Source of the DNA: Annona cherimola
Taxonomy: Eukaryota > Streptophyta > Magnoliopsida > Magnoliales > Annonaceae
Direction of reading: 5' to 3'
Length of the DNA: 64,000 nt
Assembly (NCBI GenBank): GCA_030490835.1
Contig: CM059971.1
Coordinates: 125,396,564-125,460,563, forward strand
Shown here in pieces: positions 60,513 through 64,000 of this stretch. The position numbers and the translations under genes are program-made. The stretch's first letter is position 1; the number at the start of each line of letters is the position of its first letter. Below the pieces are notes generated by a model. It saw only the letters and a program-made list of their open reading frames with translations. It ran no database searches and was not told the origin of the DNA.

Positions 60513-60792
60513 ATTATTATTTTTTTTTTAAAGGAAATCACTCTAATCCTACTCCCAGTCAATAATGAAGGGAGTAGAGGAAGAGTGATCCAAACGATTC
60601 ATTGTAAAAAAATTGTCCGTATAAATGTTTCTACAAATAGCTGCAGGTGGATTACCCCACCAGGACTGATAGTCCTCAGAAGAAACCAAAATCATTTCAG
60701 TTAAGGAATGAGCAACTGTATTACCCTGCCGAAGAACATGATGAGCCGAAAATGAAGCATTGCTTGTGAAGATAGACCCGATCTCATCGATG
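60513..60792 (-). mobile_element. 5'-truncated LINE, RNase H domain end and poly-A tail
   Basis: On the minus strand the insertion encodes the last 82 residues of a non-LTR retrotransposon RNase H-type domain (SAHHVLRQGNTVAHSLTEM is the diagnostic block), a stop at 60551-60549, a short untranslated end and an A-rich tail (T-rich on the plus strand at about 60,513-60,530). It is bounded by an exact 16-bp duplication, AACACTTTTAGTTATT, at 60497-60512 and 60793-60808. Truncation is at the 5' end, as usual for LINEs. Confidence 0.88.
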
Positions 60793-61064
60793 AACACTTT
60801 TAGTTATTGTGTGTATGTAGGAAGTGAAAATTTTTTTAGATGAAAATTGGTTGGCTAAAAAGTATCAGAATTAAAAAAAATAATGTGATATGATAGGCGT
60901 GATAATGATTTATAAACAGAATAAAGTTAAAATAGATAAGTTAGTTGTATGTGTAGTTATATAAATAATTGAAAAGTTGGATAATTGTATGGAAATATGT
61001 GAATAATAATTAAAAATTAGATAATTGTGGAGAATTGAAAATTTTAGATTAGAAAGTTTCAAAG

Positions 61065-61620
61065 TGTGTTTAGCTTAAGATAAAAAAATTTATTTAAAAC
61101 TTTTCAATTTAAAATTTTCTATCATCTACAATTACTATAGTTTTTAATCACTTCCTTACATTTTTCTATGCAAACTATCATAATTTTTAATCGTTTCTAC
61201 ATAACTACCTATATAGCTAACCTATTTATTTTAGGTTACGTTTGGTAATGTGTATAAGTGAGAGGGGGTGGGAAAATGTTGGATTTGGCTTTCCAAGGCC
61301 AATGATTTCGTCATCAATAATTATATTTTTTTCATTTTTACCTATACATTTCAATCTTTTTGTTTTTACCAACTACATTCATCAACCCTATTTATTCCAA
61401 CTCTACCTTCATCATTTCCTATCAATCACACAAATTCCAAAATATTTCATTTTTCATTTACCACATTCTCATAATTTCTGAGCTTACCAAACATTCTGTT
61501 AACTTTATTTTCTTTATTTCTCATTATTACATTTATCATATCATATTATTGTTTCTCATTTCGAAAAAAAAATTCATCTAGAATTTTATCACTTTAAAAT
61601 CTCACCGAATATTATAATTT
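61065..61620. mobile_element. Tourist-like MITE interrupted by a second MITE
   Basis: The outer copy runs from GTGTGTTTAGCTTAAG to about 61,620. Its internal block CTAACCTATTTATTTTA stops at about 61,232 and resumes as AACTTTATTTTCTTTATTTC at 61,500. The inserted MITE (about 61,234-61,496) has ends GGTTACGTTTGGTAATG and GCTTACCAAACATTCTG and resembles the elements near 16,668, 27,750 and 62,975. A diverged further copy of the outer family lies at about 60,810-61,060. Confidence 0.7.
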
Positions 61621-61639
61621 CAACCATTCATTTTGAAAA

Positions 61640-64000
61640 TCATGTAAATGAGATATTACTATTATTTTAAATAAGTAAAAATTATAAAAACTATGTATTT
61701 ATCACATAAAAATGGTACATGGTAAAATTCATGGTGAATGATTAGCCACACACGCTATGCCTTTATATTTTTATTTTTCATAAATATATATTTTCTAGTT
61801 ATATTTGACCCACATACCAAGTTTTACTATTTTAGAATACCTTATTTATTTATTTATTTTTCATTGTTAAAAAAGCTTGTAGGGGTAAAAAGACTTAAAT
61901 GCCCATAAATTGATCATTTTAAAAATTAAAAATAAATACATAGAACTATTGTAAAATAGTAAAACTTGGTATATGAATTAAATATATCTAAAAATATGTT
62001 TATAACAAATTTTAAAAAAGTTTAAATTAAAAGGGTCATCGTATGTGGGCTACATTCGTTGTGATCGCATATAATTATACTCCAAAAAAAAATTTAGATT
62101 TATCCAGCTAGAGAGCAGTGATCTTATGAGGTCGAATGCATGCAATGTCGATTGCGTCTTGCCCAAAATATTATTAAATTTTTCAATACAACTATAATCT
62201 TAAGTGTGTTTGACTTAAATACCAAGTTCTATCATTTTGAAAATATAGTATTTTAGTTATTTTATGAAAAAACTTAAATTTTTTATGGAACTTTTTTTTT
62301 TATTAACAGAAGTTTAAAAATTTTAAGCACCCACGAGTCTCGCGGTCTCCGAACTTAAAGTCTCTTGTGCGTAACATTCGTGAGACTGCAGTTAAGACGT
62401 GAACCAGATGGTTCTTGGGAGGATCTTGCAATACCTACTGGCTACTCCAGCATCTTGTCAGACACGTGCCATAATTTTGAAAATTTCCCCCTTACCAACA
62501 GCGAGAATTTCTTAAATTAAATTAAATAAAAAAAACAGCGAGAATTTCCTTATTTTCGTTTATTTCCGAACCCACGCCGCATGATTAGCATGGCAATAAT
62601 CTCCCAAACGGACACCGCACGTTAAGAGCAGATGAGAGCGGGTTCGCAACTGCTGGGGCAGTTCAAACCCTGCTGCTGACGCATAGCAAGAGTGCGTTCA
62701 ATGGTGGGAACCACAGCTGATGTGTCCGCGTGCAGGATGGTGAACTGCTCCACAGTGCCACCTGCTGTAATCCGTTTTCTAGGCACACATCTTATCAGCG
62801 GCATGGTGTTTTGGGCTTTTGATTTGAAGCAACGCTGAGCCCACGTGTGCTCCGTGCTCTGATAAAGACACCTCCCGAGTCGCTGACTCACCCGAGCATG
62901 CGCGCGGACAACTATCTATCACTTTCTTGTCAGCTGATTAATCAACTGGTGGAGGAAGCAGGGCAAGTTTGTTAACATGCATGTGTGGGAAATCATGGTC
63001 AATCATACTATTTTTTTCACTTTGACCCTCACGTTCTAATCATTTTCTATACCAACTACATACAACAATCCTATTTATTCCAACTATACATTCTATCATT
63101 TTTTATCAATTACACATTTATCAAAATATTCTCTTTTCTATTTCCCACTATTTCCCACAATCCCACAATTTTACACATTACCAAACATCCCATTAGTTCT
63201 GATTCAATCAGTTCAACTATTATGCTAACATTTTATATAAAATATTTAATAGATTCTTAAATTAAAATCTTGTAATTTGAAAGTTAAAAATAATATAATT
63301 TTTTAGAATCATAATTTGAACATTTTTATAGCAGCAAAATTTAATTTGTATTTTTCATGACTCATACAAAAATGGAAACCATAATAAATATAAAAATTCA
63401 CGAAACAACAATAGCACCCGGTAAATTTTAAAGTTACAAAACGTGCAATTAATTTTCATTCAAATGCACAACAAACAACTATTAGCAAATTAACAATTAG
63501 CTAACATTAATTTTCGTTTCGATCACATTACTCAATAAACAAATTCGACTAATAACATGAATAGGCAACTAGCATATAGCAAACTAGCAAGCCACTAAAC
63601 TTCGATCTAACCAAACCACGCCTAATAATATAACGTCTTCTTGATTTGTACCATTTACATGAAATATAACACCTATAACACACCTCATAACTCCGTATCT
63701 ATATATTAGAGCTCCACTGATAATCACATCACCATTAATTTGTATACCTTGTAAGATTCACGCCATCAAAGCAAAATCTACCTAAATTGACCCCATCTTT
63801 TGCATCTGCTATTGCTACCTCACATTGCCGCCCCCACAATCCGCTCACTCCACTGTTCTGACCAAGCATCTATCGAAGTTGCAACTGTCCGCTTGTCATT
63901 ATCTCTCTCTATCTTCTCCAACGAACATGGATGGAAAAAATCCAACATTATTGTTGTTCTTATCTCACCCAATAGTAACCAGTTTGATCAGCTAATCAAA
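61640..64000. other. Gene-poor right end
   Basis: About 61,760-62,035 is a foldback related to the common core family (CCAAGTTTTACTATTTT and complement). About 62,320-62,470 and 62,580-62,960 are less AT-rich; the 89-codon minus-strand ORF at 62622-62891 has no recognisable domain and is not called. About 62,975-63,195 is a partial MITE of the type near 61,234. The last 800 bases are AT-rich with nothing recognisable. Confidence 0.45.

Noticed and set aside
62622..62891. 89-codon minus-strand ORF in a less AT-rich patch
   Set aside because: No recognisable domain, and mixed composition that fits non-coding DNA or an old repeat.
1..64000. CRISPR arrays, bacterial operons, integrons, phage or restriction systems, and viral genes
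   Set aside because: Nothing of this kind is present. Tandem repeats are few, of two copies, and lie in plant transposons or flanks.

Overview
The window is nuclear DNA of a flowering plant. The evidence is AT-rich intergenic DNA dense in small transposons, GT-AG introns, a plastid-targeted Ycf45/SpoIIIAA-like ATPase, a plant-type CoA Nudix hydrolase, CLE signalling-peptide genes and an Au-type SINE. The sequence alone does not fix the order or family. It holds three full-length conventional genes, four CLE loci (three intact, one frameshifted), and many mobile elements whose ends can be placed to the base from target-site duplications (TSDs).

Layout. 0-3 kb: intergenic, with a 5'-truncated Au SINE. 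3.04-4.48 kb (+): single-exon family-4 glycosyltransferase with an N-terminal membrane anchor. 4.5-6.9 kb: intergenic plus a foldback element. 6.97-16.5 kb: a direct duplication (unit A about 6,965-12,290, unit B about 14,284-16,515), each copy carrying a minus-strand CLE gene; the A gene is frameshifted, the B gene intact. 16.5-19.2 kb: repeats. 19.25-36.0 kb: a second direct duplication (unit 1 about 19,245-26,985, unit 2 about 27,197-35,985), each copy carrying an intact minus-strand CLE gene of the CLE1-7 type. 37.17-42.98 kb (-): nine-exon SPD1/Ycf45-type AAA+ ATPase gene with a C-terminal R3H-like region. 43.76-46.64 kb (-): four-exon Nudix (NUDT15/22-like) gene. 46.7-64 kb: gene-poor and repeat-rich (nested hAT elements, Mutator-like foldbacks, Harbinger/Tourist-like MITEs, a LINE tail, a poly-A-tailed retroposon).

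The CLE loci form a local cluster on one strand. Two separate tandem duplications multiplied it, and transposons then hit only one copy of each pair. The sister copy therefore serves as the empty site that confirms insertion boundaries. The ATPase and Nudix genes both look organelle-directed and lie head to tail on the minus strand about 0.8 kb apart; nothing shows that they are functionally coupled. A family of foldback elements shares one inner hairpin core but carries several unrelated terminal sequences, and is the most unusual repeat structure in the window.
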